A stretch of 64,000 nucleotides of DNA. Origin: Telopea speciosissima (taxonomy: Eukaryota; Streptophyta; Magnoliopsida; Proteales; Proteaceae). Below the pieces are notes generated by a model, which did no database searches, was not told the origin of the DNA, and saw nothing but the letters and a program-made list of their open reading frames with translations. Below, in pieces: positions 1 to 11,290 of this stretch (position 1 is its first letter; each line of letters opens with the position of its first letter). The DNA lies in the NCBI RefSeq assembly GCF_018873765.1, contig NC_057925.1, positions 9,869,568 through 9,933,567 on the forward strand. The letters run 5' to 3'. Position numbers and translations under genes: made by a program.

Positions 1-330
1 ACTAATTATAATAGATCTTTTTACTAAAAAATTTTTTGGAGAAAGAATGCTAACCGGTGTTGTGCCTCAGCATGTACCTACGCCCAAGTACAGCCGCACA
101 CGAAATGAACCAACACATTCTTCTTGAAAAGGGGGAAAACTAGGACCAGGGCTGTGTCGGTAATTTCATGTGTGGTTGTGCTTGGGCTCAAGTACTCGAC
201 AAGGCACAACTTCGGTTAGCGTTCCTTTTCCCAAATATGTTATAACAAATCTTAGACATATTATAATATATGTAATTAATGGGCAAGGGATCCTTGCTTG
301 GTCGTGTAACGCATGCACTAGCGTAAGGGC
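1..330. other. Intergenic, no gene seen
   Basis: No gene is supported here. Parts resemble the tandem repeat that follows (for example the stretch around 160-200 ending in a wording like that at 400-440), so the area is probably an older part of the same repeat cluster. Confidence 0.4.
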
Positions 331-592
331 CAATGAGAGCACTCACAAGGGTAGCAAGTAGCAGCATGAGTGAGATATTTTTATTTCAAAAGGGGTTGAG
401 CGGTAATTTTGTGCATTCCTGTGTTTGGGCGCCACATGACCAAGCAACATTCATTTTCCATTTGCCAATGAGAGTGCGCACAAGGGTATCAACACGAGTG
501 GGGATTTTTATTTCAAAAGGGACTGGGTGGTAATTTCTTGCACTCCTGTGTCTAGGCGCCACACGACTAAGCAACATTCTTTTTCCCTTAAT
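331..592. repeat. Two-unit tandem repeat, about 130 bp per unit
   Basis: Two diverged head-to-tail units begin at about 331 and 467. Both start AATGAGAG, carry ATTTTTATTTCAAAAGGG in the middle, then a GGCGCCACA motif and end near AAGCAACATTC. The short open frames here are only by-products of the repeat. Confidence 0.6.
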
Positions 593-748
593 GGGAGAAT
601 GTTTCTTATCTGGGGGCGCCGTAACCTACACTTTCACCTCCTCTCTTATCTTTCTCTTTCCCACCCCATGAAATGACCTTGTTATCCCCCAGTTGATTGG
701 ACTGAGGAGGCCCTCATTGGTTTGCTAAACACCCTCCCATTTTTTAAA

Positions 749-2380
749 GGGTAAAGTAACACGTACCCCCCTATAATGCACGCAATATTCCTCGTACCCC
801 CCTAAGCGGTTCAATATTTCACGTACCACCCTTCAATATTTCACGTATCACCCCTGCTTTACACCCCAAATGCCAGATAGGTCTAATCCGTTAAATACCA
901 CCGTTAGATGCTAAAACTTTGACCATTTTACCCTTTGCTCCATTTTCTTATATCTGAAAAGACTTAATTACCCTCATTTATTTGTTGCCCTAAACTAATT
1001 GAAAATGACCATTTTACCTTTTGTTTTATTTTTATAAATGAAAAGACCTAATTGCCCTCATTTATGTATTACCCTAACCTAATTTGAAAAGACTATTTTA
1101 CCCCTAAATACTTGTTCCTAAAAACCCCAAAATGCCCTCATCTTCCCCAAATCATCTTCTTTTACATACCCACCACCACCACCACCATCGCCACCGCCGC
1201 CGCCACCACCACCACTGCCACCCACCATTGGCTTTGGGTTCTAAGACAAATGAGAGAAATAGAGAGCAGCAGAGTGAGGGAGTAAAAGAAAAAAGGAGCA
1301 CTGAGACGAGAAAGCTCGAAGCTTCCCTGAGCCGGGGTAGAAGATTCTCGTCCGACATCGTCTTCTTCTTCTCCACTTCTCCTTTTATTTTGATTTCTTT
1401 TCTTACCATCTCCATCACATTTCTGAGACCTACCAAATCCATTTGTTTTTTGTTTTCCCATCTTTAAACCCCAATCTCCAATACCCTATTCTCCCTTCTC
1501 CATCTAAAAACCCATCTCCGAGAGATGAAATCCCTCTTCTAATCTCCACCGAACCCACTTCTTTATCTTCAATTCCTATTTTCTAGTTTTTATTCCATAT
1601 CAAACCCCACCCATCTCTTTTCTCTTTCCACTCAACCAAACCCAAATCCAACACCAGAAACCTTTTTTATTTTCTCTTTGATTACCCCAATCCCATAACC
1701 AGAACTCCATCGTCCCATCTTCCCCCTTCTCTCACATTCTTCACCCCTTTTTTATTTTAAGTATTGATATGTTTGTAATAATCCTCAGTCGCTGTTATTT
1801 GAAATTTCTGCAATCGAACGTGGGTCTCCATTCATCTTCTCAGCAAAGGTGTTCTTCGTCTCAGTGATCGGTTGTTGCAAGTGTCGGATCGAGGAGAAGC
1901 AGGCTTGCAGGGTTCCAGATTTTATTCAAAAAAGGGTTCCCTTCAGTTCACGGTGGCAGCGGCGGCGTAGGCAGCGGTGATTATCGATTGTCGATTGTTG
2001 AGTTGGGTGGCAGTAGTGGTGGTGGTGGTGGTGGTGGGTATGTAAAAGAAGATGATGATTTGGGGAAGATGAGGATATTTTGGGGTTTTTAGGAACAAGT
2101 ATTTAAGGGTAAAATAGTCTTTTCAAATTAGGTTAGAGTAATACATAAATGAAGATAATTAGGTCTTTTCATTTATAAAAATAAAACAAAGGGTAAATGA
2201 TAAGTCAATTATTTCAGGATATATAAGAAAATTTCTTTGATTAAAGGGGGCATCTAACGTGGTACGGATTGGACCTATTTGAGATTTGGGTGTAAAACAG
2301 GGGTGGTACGTGGAATATTAAACTGCTTAGGGAGGTACGAGGAATATTGGATGCATTATAGGGGTACGTTTACTTTACCC
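749..2380. mobile_element. Mutator-like element with long TIRs, candidate Pack-MULE
   Basis: The element starts GGGTAAAGTAA and ends in its near inverse TTACTTTACCC. It is flanked by a perfect 9-bp direct repeat TTTTTTAAA (740-748 and 2381-2389), the target duplication length of Mutator elements. The terminal inverted repeats are very long: about 749-1190 is matched in reverse by about 2010-2380, including a polymorphic ACC/GGT run at their inner ends. The 820-bp centre is CT-rich, looks like a plant 5' UTR/first-exon region and has no transposase. The His-rich frame at 1132-1467 starts in the TIR and is a by-product of the CAC repeat. Captured host DNA is inferred, not proven. Confidence 0.75.
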
Positions 2381-2504
2381 TTTTTTAAAAGGGTCTTTTA
2401 ATAAAAATGGGTATGTACCCAAAAAATGAAAAATTATTAATAAATGGCGGCAAACTCTCCCCATATATGAATGAGTAATAGATATCCTAAAGAAAATATG
2501 AAAA

Positions 2505-2576
2505 GGGGCATTCCGAGAATTGAACTCGGGACCTCTCGCACCCTAAGCGAGAATCATACCACTAGACCAAATGCCC
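2505..2576 (-). tRNA. tRNA-Pro(AGG)
   Basis: A 72-nt cloverleaf reads on the minus strand from 2576 to 2505. The acceptor pair is GGGCATT with AATGCCC, and the last base is the discriminator. The A box (TGGTCTAGTGG) and B box (GGTTC-type, GTTCAATTC) are intact. The anticodon loop TTAGGGT, closed by a CTCGC/GCGAG stem, gives anticodon AGG. There is no intron. Directly downstream on the minus strand are two T runs (TTTT at 2504-2501, then another), a usual Pol III stop. It should be a functional cytosolic proline tRNA; no organellar features were seen. Confidence 0.95.
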
Positions 2577-2815
2577 GTGAATGATATGAAAATGGTAAAA
2601 GGTAATCACATTTATGTGTGCTTCTATTCAAACGTGCTTGAAATGGTCAGTTCAATGGACCAAGTCCACAGTGTCATGAGCTCAGCTTTTCTTAAAGCAA
2701 AATGGAAGTCATGATTCGTCACAAGTGATATCAAGGAAAGCTGTTTCTCCTTATTCTCCAGTGATTTTGGCAAGTCAATAGTAACCAAAGAAACACCCCA
2801 ATAGACCAGTAGAAC

Positions 2816-3215
2816 CATGGTTCGTAATCTCGGATCGGATCGGTCGATATCGGTTGGATCGGGTCGGTATCGATCGAGATCAATCCCGAGATTTGACCGA
2901 TACAAAAAGGTTTGATTGGATTGTTCCTTAGATCGGCCGATCCGATTGAATATTTTTTTTTTATTTTTTCAAAGTTTTTAAGTTTTTTTTTTTAATATTA
3001 TCTAGACCGATACTGACCGATACCAACCAATATTGATCGATCCGATCCAGATAATATTGGTCGATTCGATCCCGAGATCAAAACATCCACTAACTTTGGC
3101 CGATACATGACCCGATCCATAAAAAAACAACTTTGGGGTTTTTTTATCCGATCCCGATCCAGAAAGGTTTTGGCAATGACCGATACCGAGTCCGATACCT
3201 GGATTTTGAACCTTG
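2816..3215. mobile_element. Non-autonomous hAT-like element, CATGGTTC family
   Basis: The left end is CATGGTTCGTAATC and the inverted right end reads CAAGGTTCAAAATC. An 8-bp flanking repeat AGTAGAAC / AGTAGAAG (2808-2815, 3216-3223) fits hAT target duplications. The interior is rich in GATCGG/CCGAT words and has no coding sequence. A sister copy lies at 54500-54764. Confidence 0.7.
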
Positions 3216-4927
3216 AGTAGAAGAGACATCTTGTTTGTGTTTTCTTCAAGTGGTTACACTAGAACCCTTAGAAGCAATAAACCTTCTCCTTCTTCACGTT
3301 ACCTACAACTAAGACCCATTGATTGCAGATAAGAAACCCTAAGCTTTAAACTCCATCAAGCAGAGTCATAGTTGGACGACTAGTTTTGGAGTCAACAATT
3401 TATAAAACCTGGTCAAAAATCATGTAGACTCGTTTAATATAAAAGATGACCCTCGATCTGAGTTTGTCAGAGTCAAAAGTGACTCGATGTTATTATTTGA
3501 GTTAAGTTTCAACAATTTCGAGTCCAGTCATTCTATATTCTCTAGTTATCACTTCCTTTGTTCATCATTGATTATTGGATTTCTGTTCATAACCCAAAAT
3601 GGAACCCATGCCGAAGAGCGACTGACCGTTAATTGTAGGTTTTAACAATGTCGGCCTCAACTATGTTCATTTTGATCCTTAGATTAAGGATTTTGTTTTC
3701 TATTAGGGAGGTATTGCTAAGACTCGGATTAGGGCAACAAATCAATGTGAAACAGTGAAACAGTTCATTGGGGTAATGCATGCAGTGGAAAAATAAATTT
3801 AATTCTCTATGATCATGTGTCTCCACATAGGTATAAGTTATTCAAATATCCTATCATATGGAAATGAAGAGTAATTACCTTAAACAACACACTAGTGCAT
3901 TGCATTGTAGGGAACTTAGCTCTTCCATTACCAAACAATACAACGAATTCAACGAATGTAATCACATCTGCACATATTTGCACGTAGAAGACCATCTCCC
4001 ACAAATACTCCTAGGGTTCACAACCCAAATTCTCACAATACAAAAAAGGAGAGAGAACACCCTACTATTAGGGGAAGAAAACCCTAATTGTAGAAGATGA
4101 GAGAGAGAATTTTCGAGTCTTGTCCGTTTAGTTAGTATATATTTTCTTTTCATTTTTAGAAGCTTTATATTTTTAGCGGAGTATAAGGGTATGAGAGACC
4201 CAAAAAAAAAACAAAAAAACATTTTCATTCATAAATTGAAATTATAAAAAAATATATTATTGGTTAGGCCAACCCTGACAATTTCGTGGTTGGCCACCTA
4301 TTTGTGTCACATGGAAGGATGATGTGATAATTTTGACTACTTAGATGTCTAATGAATAGAATGGATTGACAATGTATCAAATATCAGACCCAAATTTAAT
4401 CATTGGGACCGATCCTAAAGCCAAAGCTTCAAATAAAAGTTCCGTACGTATTAGAACCTTGAAGAGTAGAAGGAACATCTATGGTAGAGCTCAACCTAAC
4501 CATTACCTAAGGATTGGCAAGGTTTTCAGGCTGGGCTTAGGTTGGACTGGACATGGGGGTTGAGTTCTTGGCCGACCCAAGTCAAGTAGGACCAACATTA
4601 TGGTCTAGCTCATGTTCAATTGATCCAAACAATGATGAATTAAGGTCTTGTTTGTGTCGCAACTTTCTAGTGAAATTTGAGATCTTTTAAAGAGGACCAA
4701 CAGCATTAGTTCGGTTTAGTTTGTGTTACCAATGTATAAGCGGTTGAGAATAAAATAATCAGATTTTCATATCTCAAAATGTTTTTTTAAATATATAGTA
4801 AGTACTAAAAAAAGGATATACTATACCCAGTGCACGAGGCTCCCACCACTACAGGATCTGAGGGTCATAATATATAGGAAATGACTCTTATAACTAATTA
4901 ATACTCATTGTGGAATAATTTTATTTA
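3216..4927. other. Intergenic, no gene seen
   Basis: AT-rich sequence with short unsupported frames only. A wording at about 4260-4350 (CACATGGAAGGATGATGTG) recurs near 20920-20940 in an AGL15 intron, so some of this is dispersed repeat. Confidence 0.4.
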
Positions 4928-5307
4928 GGATAAATTACACGTCACCCCCTGGTTTTCAATCGAAACTCAGGCCCTAATTTTTGAAAAAACTCAAATCACC
5001 CCCTCTACAGTAACGGTGTTAGTCTGCTGTTAGTTGTTGGTGTGAAAGGACTATTTTACCCTTGTACTAAAACATTAGAATTAAATTTACAATACTACCC
5101 TTCTTTCATCTTCAACATTGGTCAAGGGTAGTTTAAGGATTTAAATTTATTTAACTGACTGACATCATCACTTAACAGCATAAAACTAATGGTAGGGACT
5201 AATTTGTCATATTGGGGTCTAAACCAGGAGGTGATATGAGTTTTTTCAAAAATTAGGGATTGATCTGAGCTTTATTTAAAAACCAGGGGGTGACATGTAA
5301 TTTACCC
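4928..5307. mobile_element. Mutator-type MITE, 380 bp
   Basis: It starts GGATAAATTACACG and ends with the inverse of GGGTAAATTACATG. The inverted arms continue for roughly 80 bp with scattered differences (shared TCACCCCCTGGTTTT and CCCTAATTTTTGAAAAAACT). A perfect 9-bp repeat TTTTATTTA flanks it (4919-4927, 5308-5316). The GGGTAAA terminus is shared with the element at 749-2380, suggesting related transposases moved both. Confidence 0.8.
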
Positions 5308-5751
5308 TTTTATTTAGTATAATATTTCATTTCTTTTTGTTTCATAATACATATTCCTCCTTTTTTCTTTATACTTGCATTGGGCCAACCTTCAATAGAA
5401 AAGGTTAAGTTAGACTACAAAAAAGCAAGTTTGTGCCAAACTGTATGACTAGGGAGATACCAATAGGATTATATAAATATACGAGATATAATGACTTCAA
5501 TAATGATGCGTGAATGTTACAATAATCATAACATCTACTGGTTGTATTACGATTGGAGTGATATGTATGTACACATATTCTCTCTAATATATACATAGAG
5601 CAAGAGATCTCTACTTGGTTGCTATATGGTCTCTACACAAGCATATGGGCCAATGGGTGCCGTGTGAGAGGGCATAGGAAACACCACCAAGAAGAGATCT
5701 TTTTTCCATATAAATAATATACGCAAGATTTTTCTTAGAAAGAAAACTATT

Positions 5752-6249
5752 GGCTCCATTTGGTTGCAAAGGAAATTAAAGGGAGGGAAATGAACATTTT
5801 TTAACCTAATCATTATCCAATATGATTATATAAACTACTTAAATTTCTTATCATATTTTTAGTAATGTTACTTTTTAGATGTAATTTTTATGGGCAACAG
5901 TTCTTGTGCGGGAGTGTGGTCCCTACACTGCACAGGGGTAGTGGGAGCGCATGCGGCGACATCAATAGGGCAATCATTATTGCCTTTCATTGGGGGTGGG
6001 GCAGTCATTTCGCTCCCTTTGTGTCTGAACACAAGGCGCAAACTCCCCCCACAGAGAATTTTTTTGCCCAATTTTTATTTACTTCTCAAACCCAAAAGAT
6101 TTAGATGCAAAGGAAAATGAATTTATGTAACCAAATATGGAATGATTTGGAGTTAGTAATATAATCATGTGGGGTATGATTACAAAAATTTCATTTTTAG
6201 GTTCGAAAATTTCACTTTCCTTTAATTTCCTTTGTAACCAAATGGAGCC
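5752..6249. mobile_element. MITE with GGCTCC-TTTGGTT termini, carrying a nested MITE
   Basis: The ends GGCTCCATTTGGTTGCAAAG and, inverted, GGCTCCATTTGGTTACAAAG form clear terminal inverted repeats, with a possible 3-bp flanking repeat ATT. Related copies are at 10053, 10476 and 10972. The insert at 5892-6069 is a separate element. Confidence 0.7.
5892..6069. mobile_element. Nested Mutator-type MITE, 178 bp
   Basis: GC-rich segment beginning GGGCAA and ending TTGCCC, flanked by a perfect 9-bp repeat AATTTTTAT (5883-5891 and 6070-6078), inside the element at 5752-6249. The open frames over it are non-coding by-products. Confidence 0.75.
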
Positions 6250-6468
6250 ATTAGTTATATTATATGAGAGTTATTAGTCATAAAATGTGAACAAAAATAT
6301 GGTTCTACATAATATTATTAGTAATTTATAAGAAAAAAAATGAAATTTATCCTATTGTTATATTCTTATACATAATTGAGACATTTTAAATTATGTTTAA
6401 ATAAAAGTTTTTTTTTTTTAGGTAGAAAGAAACTTCATTAAACAAGAAAACGGAGAACAGCAAGCTTC

Positions 6469-7556
6469 CTATCCCTCTGGAGTAGAGAAGCAAGGATCGG
6501 ATAAAGGCCAAACAATCCTCTTCGAAATGGATTGGGCCCTCCTAGCAAGGGTGTCTGCTTTAGCATTCACAACCCTTCGAATAAAATGGAACACACAAGC
6601 ATCAAAGTAAGTAGCCATGTGCTTGATATCATCAATAATCGGTCTCACAATCACAGCCGGTTCTTTCCCCTCATCATGTATCCAAGCCATGATCTCCTGG
6701 TTATCGTTCTCCACCACCAAATTGAGAGCACCTTCAGAAATGGCTTCTAACAAACCTTCTCGAAGTGCTAATGCTTCCCCAATCAGAATATCTGAAAAAC
6801 TAATTGGGTTAGAGACAACAAAACTTGTATTTCCTTGATGATCTCGTATCAGAAAACCACCACCGCTTCACTTATTGGAGAGGCTATATGAGGCGTCACA
6901 GTTCAACTTCATCTGGCCTGCTGCCGGGGATTGCCATCCTAGTGATTGTTGCTCCCGTGGCTCTTGTGTAGCAGCTATCAAATGCTGGTTAGCAGCGAGA
7001 AAATCATCACACGCTCTATGAGCTGCTTCTACTACATCCATTGGGGACCATTCTCTTTTTGCAAAAATCATATCGTTCCTAGCAATCCACAGGTACCACA
7101 GCATAAACGAGCAGCATGACTCAATCTCCTTGGCAATGTGCTTTCCTTTGGAAGCGAAAGTAGACCAACTTTTAATCCACTTATACAGCTCAATATCATC
7201 GTCATGTGGAACCATGTAGGAAAGTCTGTAGCCAAACCATGCTGCTCTTGCGAAAGGGCAGTTGAGGAGGATATGAGCATTGTTTTAGATGGTGCTCCAC
7301 ATTGTTGACCCTGCCTATCCACTGGAATCCTTCTCTGATTTAACGCTGCACCTGAAGCCAGCCCGCCAGCACAAGATCGCCACATAAAATTTTTAATTTT
7401 TGGTAGTGTTTTGCACTGCCAAATGGCTTTCCATACAGAGGAAGGAACTGCATTCCAATCTTGCGGAGCTGCAGTAGAGGCTTTTGCCCTCTCCGCCTTG
7501 ATCCAGTTGTTACATAATAGATGGTAAGCACTCTTCACGCTAAAACTAGCTACCAT
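6469..7556 (-). pseudogene. L1 zinc-binding and RNase H remnants
   Basis: Minus-strand frames 7068-7556, 6868-7215 and 6469-6753 carry, in order, a zf-RVT-like piece (VWKAIWQCKTLPKIKNFMW), an RNase H start (LNCDASYS) and an RNase H end (RRVVNAKADTLARRA). Stops and frame changes separate them. They are the C-terminal end of the LINE above. Confidence 0.8.
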
Positions 7557-7668
7557 TCCTTGTCATCGCCCAGACCCGCTGGTCATGGCGTGGAAATAAT
7601 GGTATTTGAATTTGAAGTATTGCAGCCTGATCTGCCGGGTGGAAGTACTGCTCCAGAATTGATTTATT

Positions 7669-9475
7669 CTAACATCGGTTCTCAGCATCTATCAACTCAC
7701 TTACAACCCGGTATGGGCAATCTTGTAGCGGTGGGTATTGAAGTTTGAAATCGGATACTGAAGGTAGCCAATTTCCCCCCCATATCTGAATGTGTTCTCC
7801 TGTTCCCACCTGCCACAAAATACCAGCCTGCAACACCTGGCGACCTTCACAAATACTACGCCATGCCCAAGATGGATTAGAGCCCAACGAGGCCTCAAGA
7901 AAACTACCATTTGGAAAATAAATTGCCTTGTAAAACCTAGCCCATGTACTGTCCGGTTCCTTCCACAACTTCCACGCCACCTTTGCCAAGAGTACCTTGT
8001 TGTGCAGGGAGGGGTCCCTTAGCCCCAGACCGCCATTCTCCTTCGACTGACAAAGACGCAGCCAAGAAATCCAATGGAGTTTCTTACTGTTTGACCCATC
8101 ACCCCAATAAAAGTTCGCCGCCGCCTTCCTGAGTTGTGAGTGATGTGAACTAGGTAATTTGAAATGCCAGCACGCACAATTTGGTAACGAAAGGGCTACT
8201 GATTTCAACATCACCTCCTTGCTTGCATAAGATAGTAGTTTGGTCTTCCAACCACTGAATTTCTTCCCGGCCTTGTCGCGGATTTCTTGGAACATCTGTG
8301 CCTTAGAGATTCCAAAGGACGTTGGAAGTCCTAGATATTTGGATGGGCCTTTGGCATAGGAAATCTTCAGAACCCGTGAGAACCATCTTTTGAACTTGTT
8401 GTGTACATTCGGGCTAAAAGATAGACTGGATTTTTTAAGGTTCACTGCTTGGCCACTCGCCTGACAATACATGTCTAAGCAGTGCTTTAGATTACACACC
8501 TCTTCTAACTTCAGTTCTGAAAATAGCAGGCAGTCATCAGCAAATAAGAGATGTGTCAATGGAGTGGTTCTATTTCGTACCCGTATGCCTCGAATCAGAC
8601 CCCCAGCTTCTGCCTGCTCTATGATACTGCTTAGAGGCCTGAGAGCAGAGAATGAATAATGCCGGCGACAAAGGGTCACCTTGTCGAATTCCTCTTGTGG
8701 GGATAACAGTGCCACGGATTCCGCCATTTATGACCAGCTTATAGGTTACAGAAGTAAAACATGACATCACCATGTTCACCCATTGACAGGAGAACCCAAA
8801 TCGAGCCAGTAGCTTTTCCAGGAAAACCCATTCCACCCTGTCGTACGCCTTCCTCATATCGAGCTTAAGTGCCAAGAACTTTTGCCTCCCCTTTTTCTTC
8901 TTGTTGATGAAGTGAAATAGCTCATGCGCCATGAAGATATTATCAGAGATGGACCGTCCTGGTACAAAGGCTGATTGAGTAGGTGAAATGATGTCCTCCA
9001 GGACGCTTTGGAGTCTGTTTGCCAAGATCTTTGTTACTATTTTAACAGCAACTGCGCAAAGGCTGATAGGTCTAAATTGGTCTGTTGTTTTAGGGTTAGT
9101 ACATTTTGGAATAAGACATAGATAAGTGGAATTGCATGAACTTGGTAATTCACCAGTTTCAAAAAAGTCACAAACAAAGGAAAATAAATCAGTACTAGTG
9201 AAATCCCAATACTTCTGAAAGAAGGCTGTGGGCAAACCATCCGATCTAGGCCCCTTCAATGGGGCCATTGCAGTCAGGGCTGACCACATCTCCTCCAAGG
9301 TCGGTGTGGCACACAGTGCCTCATTTATTTCTTGCGAAACCCGTGGCTGAATAGAGTCAAGGACCTTTTGCATTGTAGCCTCATCGACCCCTTCACTAGA
9401 AAAACATATGTTCATACTATTCTTGCATGATAGTATAGATTTCCTCTTCCTTCTGTGTCCATTCCCCTTCAGCAT
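7669..9475 (-). pseudogene. L1 reverse transcriptase, frameshifted
   Basis: Two overlapping minus-strand frames (8570-9475 and 7669-8727) together cover an L1 reverse transcriptase. Recognisable blocks are a GPRSDGLP-type motif, PISLCAVAVKI, the DMRKAYDRVEW block, RQGDPLSP, and the catalytic LLFADDCLLF at about 8533-8550. The change of frame near 8600-8720 breaks the protein. The catalytic ADD itself is intact. This is transposon coding sequence, not a host gene. Confidence 0.85.
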
Positions 9476-9595
9476 TCTTAAGTTTGAGAATTCTATTCTA
9501 ACTTCTTCTTTGAATAGTGGTCATGTGAAAAAACCTTTTATTTCGATCCCCTCCTTGTAGCCAATCCACCCTGGATTTTTAATGGAAAATACATT

Positions 9596-10052
9596 TGAGA
9601 CAAAAAAAAAAATTAAAATTTATGGCATATTATTTAAAATTTTTATTTTAATTTGATATTATTAAAAATAATTTTAAAACACAAAGTTACTTAAGGGTGC
9701 TTCCAAACTAACAATAATATATAGGATCACATATGGACATTCATTGAGATGCTTGTGATCGACCAATCATATTACATTTAACCCTATTTTAATGGAATGG
9801 CCGAATCCTAAACACATAATTATGAGGCTATTACTAGGAACTCATCATTCTTAAGTTATCTTAAACCACCATTAGGTAAAGCATCAGATACTAATGTACT
9901 TTTTTTTCTTTTGGGGGATGGAACCAATTATTAATTCTTTAGTGGTTGTTTTAAAAAAATATCTCTATTTAGTGCCTAAGGGGGTTCCTAAATTATACTA
10001 TAAGTGTCATAGGTAGCATGATGGCCTTGCTTAAGCTAAAGTACTCAAATAT
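9596..10052. other. Intergenic, no gene seen
   Basis: AT-rich sequence without a supported gene or clear repeat ends. Confidence 0.4.
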
Positions 10053-10253
10053 GGCTCTGTTTGGTTGCAAGGTAAATACAAATATTTTTCTGGGAAGTGA
10101 AATATGTTTTACAGAAAAAAAAAAAAATCACTTTGGTGCTTGGTTGCGAAGAAAATGTGGATATTCCTCAAAGAAGTGAAATAAATTTTACTTGAAAGAC
10201 AAATATTTCCCTTTACTTCCCTTTCCCCACTTCCCTGGTAACCAAATGGAGTG
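10053..10253. mobile_element. MITE, GGCTCTGTTTGG family, copy 2
   Basis: Begins GGCTCTGTTTGGTTGCAAGG; the right end inverted reads CACTCCATTTGGTTACCAGG. TAT flanks both sides. Same termini as 5752-6249. Confidence 0.6.
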
Positions 10254-10475
10254 TATGCCTATTCAAACCTTTTGGCACCTTTTGGGAGATTTTTATCTCC
10301 AGAATACATGTTCAGATCTTACTAGGCCTGGGCTCCAGAATGGGCCTGGAGCTAGAGAGAGACCCAAATATGAATTTCAAATGATCCATTGTAAAAGTAC
10401 TTCTTGGGCTGGGCTTGCATCTCCAATCCTGGTTAGTTTGGGCCAGTCCTTGAAACTACTTAGTTGTAATCCTTA

Positions 10476-10821
10476 GGTACTGTTTGCTTACAAGGAAAAT
10501 TAAAGTTAGGGAAGGGAAGTGAAAATTTTCAAATCTAAAAAAGAAAATTTTGTAATTATTAGCTCACATGATTATATCACTAAGTAGTCCAAATAATTTC
10601 ATATTTGATTATTAAATTCAATTTATTTTGCATGCCCAAAACCTTTCTATTTGAAGAAGTAAAATAAAAATTACATCTAAAAAGTATGATTATTAGACAA
10701 AGGTAAGAAATTTAAGTTGTTTATACTATTATGTTGAATAATGAATCACCAAAGTTTCCTTTTTAGATTAAAAATTGTTCACTTCCCTTCCCTTTAATTT
10801 CCTTTGCAATCAAACAGAGCC
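10476..10821. mobile_element. MITE, GGCTCTGTTTGG family, copy 3
   Basis: Begins GGTACTGTTTGCTTACAAGG and ends with the inverse of GGCTCTGTTTGATTGCAAAG. Flanks TTA/ATA are only partly duplicated. The interior is AT-rich and non-coding. Confidence 0.6.
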
Positions 10822-10971
10822 ATAAAGAAATTTTGGGGGTGATAAGGAGGCTACAAAGTTCCACATTAACTTTATTGTAAAGTCTTTACCTACTTCATGA
10901 ATAGAATATGGAATGAGATTTTCTAGTTTGACTTCTTGGACTAAATCAAGTAGCTCCAGTAAATCAACTAA

Positions 10972-11290
10972 GGCTCTGTTTGATTGCAACATAAATTATA
11001 CACAAAAGAACTTTAAAAAATGGAAACTTTGGTAATCATTCATTATCCAACATAATACTATAAACAACTTAAATTTCTTATCTTTGTTTATGAATGATAT
11101 TTTTTAGATGTAATTTTTATTTTATTTTTCAAATTTAGATATGCAAAGTAAATTGAATTTTAACAACCAAATATGTAATGATTTGGAATTAGTGATATAG
11201 TCACGTGGGACAGTGATTGCAAAACTTTTTATTTTAAGTTTAAAAAATTTCACTTAGTGATATTACCACTTTTTTTTGCCATGGTTTCTT
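10972..11290. mobile_element. MITE, GGCTCTGTTTGG family, copy 4 (right end lost)
   Basis: Begins GGCTCTGTTTGATTGCAAC and shares interior wording with the copy at 5752 (CAACTTAAATTTCTTATC, then TTTTTAGATGTAATTTTTA, then ATGTAATGATTTGGAATTAG). The matching right terminus is not visible, so the end is approximate. Confidence 0.5.

Larger units (their letters stand above)
6408..9595 (-). mobile_element. 5'-truncated L1-type LINE
   Basis: A minus-strand non-LTR retrotransposon. Its 3' end is the T run at 6408-6420 (a poly(A) tail on the minus strand). Reading right to left come the linker after the endonuclease, the reverse transcriptase, a zinc-binding RVT segment and an RNase H domain. The endonuclease is missing. 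Similarity with the second L1 at 48.5-52.1 kb runs to about 9590 (KSRVDW-like segment), where it stops, so the 5' truncation lies there. No target duplication could be identified. Confidence 0.85.

Noticed and set aside
1132..1467. His-rich open reading frame
   Set aside because: It starts in the TIR and the His run is a CAC/CCG trinucleotide repeat; reverse frames over it are equally long.
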